In this document: positions 20,120 to 21,967 of the stretch, piece after piece
Numbering within the stretch: the stretch's first letter is position 1
Layout: every line of letters starts with the position of its first letter
Source of the DNA: a virus
DNA length: 21,967 bases
Virus record (IMG/VR): IMGVR_UViG_3300028925_009373
Location: 1 to 21,967 of that record
Reading direction: 5' to 3' (one strand)
Position numbers and translations under genes: made by a program
The notes under the pieces: generated by a model
Database searches by the model: none
Seen by the model: only the letters and a program-made list of their open reading frames with translations
Told to the model about the DNA's origin: nothing

Positions 20120-21967
20120 TTATACAATTGGTAAGCCGACTGACTGTCTCAGCCGCATCTGTGCAATTTGTTTTGATTCAAGGTCCGACTGCGCTTCAGC
20201 CAGCTTTAACTGCTCGACGGCTGACTTCACTGTGTTCATCATTGCTTTGCTTTCGCGCTCTTTCGCTTCGGCTTGCTCAGTCACAACCTCTGCCTGTTTC
20301 AACGCCAGCTCTAATTGTGCTGCCTGGGCTTCAATTTGCTGCTGCTGCTGTATCTGCCCTTGCATCGCTGCCGCTTCTTCTTCGTTAGGCTCAATGATTC
20401 CAGACTTAACGCCAGCACTTCTCAGCCTCTTGATGACCTCATCACCACCGACAAGATCAAGGTTTTGGAACAAGACATCCCCGACAAGCTCAGACATCGC
20501 TGGATTCTGCGCAATGATGCCCGACAACTGTTCAGCCGTTTCCTGCTTCCGCGTCGTGAATGACGGCCCTGAAGAAACTTTTATGTCATAGTTTCCAACG
20601 GTCAAATCCATCGTCTTAACAAACTCTCCGGTGGATCCATCCATCAGTGTTTTATTGACTGCGATGACCTCCTCCCGCTCGTCTTCACCAATGATGCGAA
20701 TTGTTCGCTCGGTATCATAGACCGAGGGGATCATGTCGATGATCACCCTGCCAGCCAACTCCAGCGAGTCAACCAACTGGTCTTGAAACTCAAAATTCGC
20801 CATCTCTCCCTGGAACTGTCTGCCTCTGATCGCTACACCGGACGTTTCATTGCCTGACGCGCCCATGTTGGCATCATAGATACCTGTCGTGGATTTAATA
20901 TCCTCTGCGGCTATCTGCGCGTCCTGCATCAACCCTGGTGAACCTTGCGCGGGCTGCTCTCGAAAAGGCTTCTGCCCATTATCAAAGTTGAACATCATCA
21001 CGGGATCATTGCTGACCATCATGTTTTTCCAGCGTGACTCATGTCCTTTGATCATCGCAGGAGTAACAAAGTAAGGCTGTTTGGGCGTTAGTCCGGTAAC
21101 CTCGACCGCTACGCTTCTCGAGTAGTTGTACAGCCTCTGAGCGTCCTTAGCTTTGCGCACAAGCCCTCTTGTGATATATCGCCCGTTGATGTTGCTGGTC
21201 TTGCCGAACATTGGAATGATCGGGATAAACCTGCCAACGCACTCAACCTCTTCAAGCACTTCCATGCCAGTGATTTTGAACCGTTCTAGCTTGCGACCCT
21301 GGACCTTTCTGGTCTTGCCCAAGGTAATACCCATCTGGTTCAACTCGTCCCGGACAGGCTCAATTTCTTTTAGGTCTACAACGCGACCGTCTGACAGTTG
21401 AACAAGCGTCTGTTCTTCGTTCACTATCCGAAAGTAGTCTGCAACACGCACTGACTCATCACTGACCCAGCTATCGAAATTGCCAACGCTATCCCAGTCG
21501 CTATCGCTCCCAGATGACTCGGCATCGGGATACATCCTCTCGAACTCTTTGCGCTCCATATCCTCAAACAGAAAACCAAACCTGGCCTCTTGGACATGCT
21601 GCGCTTGAATGATCGGGTCAATCAAAACGCTAAACGGGTTCTTGATCTCCCTGATCAGAATGTCCTGATCTAAGCTAACGTCATCAATAAAGTCGTGATC
21701 AACTAATACGCAGCCAAAACCGCCTTTAACCGCGAACTTGAACGCCGTCTTGAACGCTTGCAGTCCACGCTGGTCAATCTGTTGTATCAAGCCTTGATAG
21801 ACCTCTGCCGTGGCCTCGTCGCCCTCCTCGGCCGCCCTGACCTTCACGCTGGGCATGTTAGCCAACTGTCCACCAACTACCCTGTCAACTGAGCTAGAGA
21901 GCTTGTCAAACGTCAAGCAAGGTCTGTTATGCCTCGACTCTCTCGCAGAATCCTCCCACTGACCGTC
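20120..21967 (-). CDS. P22-type portal protein (5' end outside the window)
   Basis: At least 615 residues are visible; P22 portal has 725. The frame stays open to the right edge, and the edge codons read DGQWEDSARESRHNRPCLTFDKL in order (split here as DGQWEDSARESR and HNRPCLTFDKL), the family's W-x-x-x-A-R-x-x-x-x-x-RP block. So the TTG at 21914-21916 is not the start. Further features: KFAVKGGFGCVLVDHDF, NPFSVLIDP, RYITRGLVRKAKDAQRLYNY and GASGNETSGVAIRGRQFQGE. The last 100 residues are a Gln/Ala/Glu coiled coil (QGQIQQQQQIEAQAAQLELA) like the P22 portal barrel. Twelve copies form the DNA entry pore and bind terminase, whose genes should lie just beyond the right edge. Confidence 0.95.
   Translation of the reverse strand, partial: DGQWEDSARESRHNRPCLTFDKLSSSVDRVVGGQLANMPSVKVRAAEEGDEATAEVYQGLIQQIDQRGLQAFKTAFKFAVKGGFGCVLVDHDFIDDVSLDQDILIREIKNPFSVLIDPIIQAQHVQEARFGFLFEDMERKEFERMYPDAESSGSDSDWDSVGNFDSWVSDESVRVADYFRIVNEEQTLVQLSDGRVVDLKEIEPVRDELNQMGITLGKTRKVQGRKLERFKITGMEVLEEVECVGRFIPIIPMFGKTSNINGRYITRGLVRKAKDAQRLYNYSRSVAVEVTGLTPKQPYFVTPAMIKGHESRWKNMMVSNDPVMMFNFDNGQKPFREQPAQGSPGLMQDAQIAAEDIKSTTGIYDANMGASGNETSGVAIRGRQFQGEMANFEFQDQLVDSLELAGRVIIDMIPSVYDTERTIRIIGEDEREEVIAVNKTLMDGSTGEFVKTMDLTVGNYDIKVSSGPSFTTRKQETAEQLSGIIAQNPAMSELVGDVLFQNLDLVGGDEVIKRLRSAGVKSGIIEPNEEEAAAMQGQIQQQQQIEAQAAQLELALKQAEVVTEQAEAKERESKAMMNTVKSAVEQLKLAEAQSDLESKQIAQMRLRQSVGLPIV

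Noticed and set aside
20115-20591. Cys/Ser-rich rightward frame of 158 codons
   Set aside because: Antisense to the portal coiled coil; its composition mirrors Gln/Ala/Glu codons on the opposite strand.
21914-21916. TTG as the portal start codon
   Set aside because: The frame is open to the edge and the upstream codons encode a conserved portal block, so the true start is outside the window.

Overview
The window is part of a temperate, tailed phage genome with a P22-like (podovirus-type) virion, probably infecting a gammaproteobacterium. The host guess rests on a tRNA-His 3' half at the attachment site, whose GGTGAGC-type acceptor stem is common in that class. Several small genes beside the portal and fibre genes resemble families I associate with marine phages; this is from memory, not from a search.

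Layout. Bases 1-73 may hold the 3' end of a rightward gene. A leftward CI-type repressor (165-707) faces a rightward early operon across a 150-base control region. The early operon holds several small unknown genes (860-1865), an OB-like protein of unknown function (1883-2395), a YqaJ/lambda-type exonuclease (2382-2999), a single-stranded DNA-binding protein (3008-3400), an HNH-AP2 endonuclease (3538-4023), a small DUF4224-like gene (4020-4235) and a tyrosine integrase (about 4228-5217). The attachment region (5218-5541) carries 50 bases of tRNA-His flanked by integrase arm-type repeats. A small membrane-protein gene follows.

From 5753 to the right edge everything is leftward and forms the virion module. 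In transcription order it runs: portal (5' end outside the window), two tiny basic proteins, a Gln/Pro-rich protein, scaffold, major capsid protein, a tandem UUCG-loop terminator, gp4-like connector, gp10-like stabilisation protein, a 1053-residue tail fibre with a self-cleaving S74 chaperone, three small genes including a probable holin, a 125-residue protein, and three genes in the place of the P22 ejection proteins 7, 20 and 16.

Phage genes lie on both sides of the tRNA fragment, so this is most simply attP in a circular or unintegrated phage genome, not a prophage end. Early and late operons converge on attP. Terminase, most lysis genes and replication genes are not in view and probably lie beyond the edges.

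The most unusual gene is 8601-10973. A C-terminal region like an ejection protein follows a roughly 540-residue Gly/Pro-rich stretch containing a perfect-period 24-base Asp-rich tandem repeat. Also notable are a repressor with a coiled coil in place of a peptidase domain, an exonuclease with no recognisable annealase beside it, and the terminators directly after the capsid gene.
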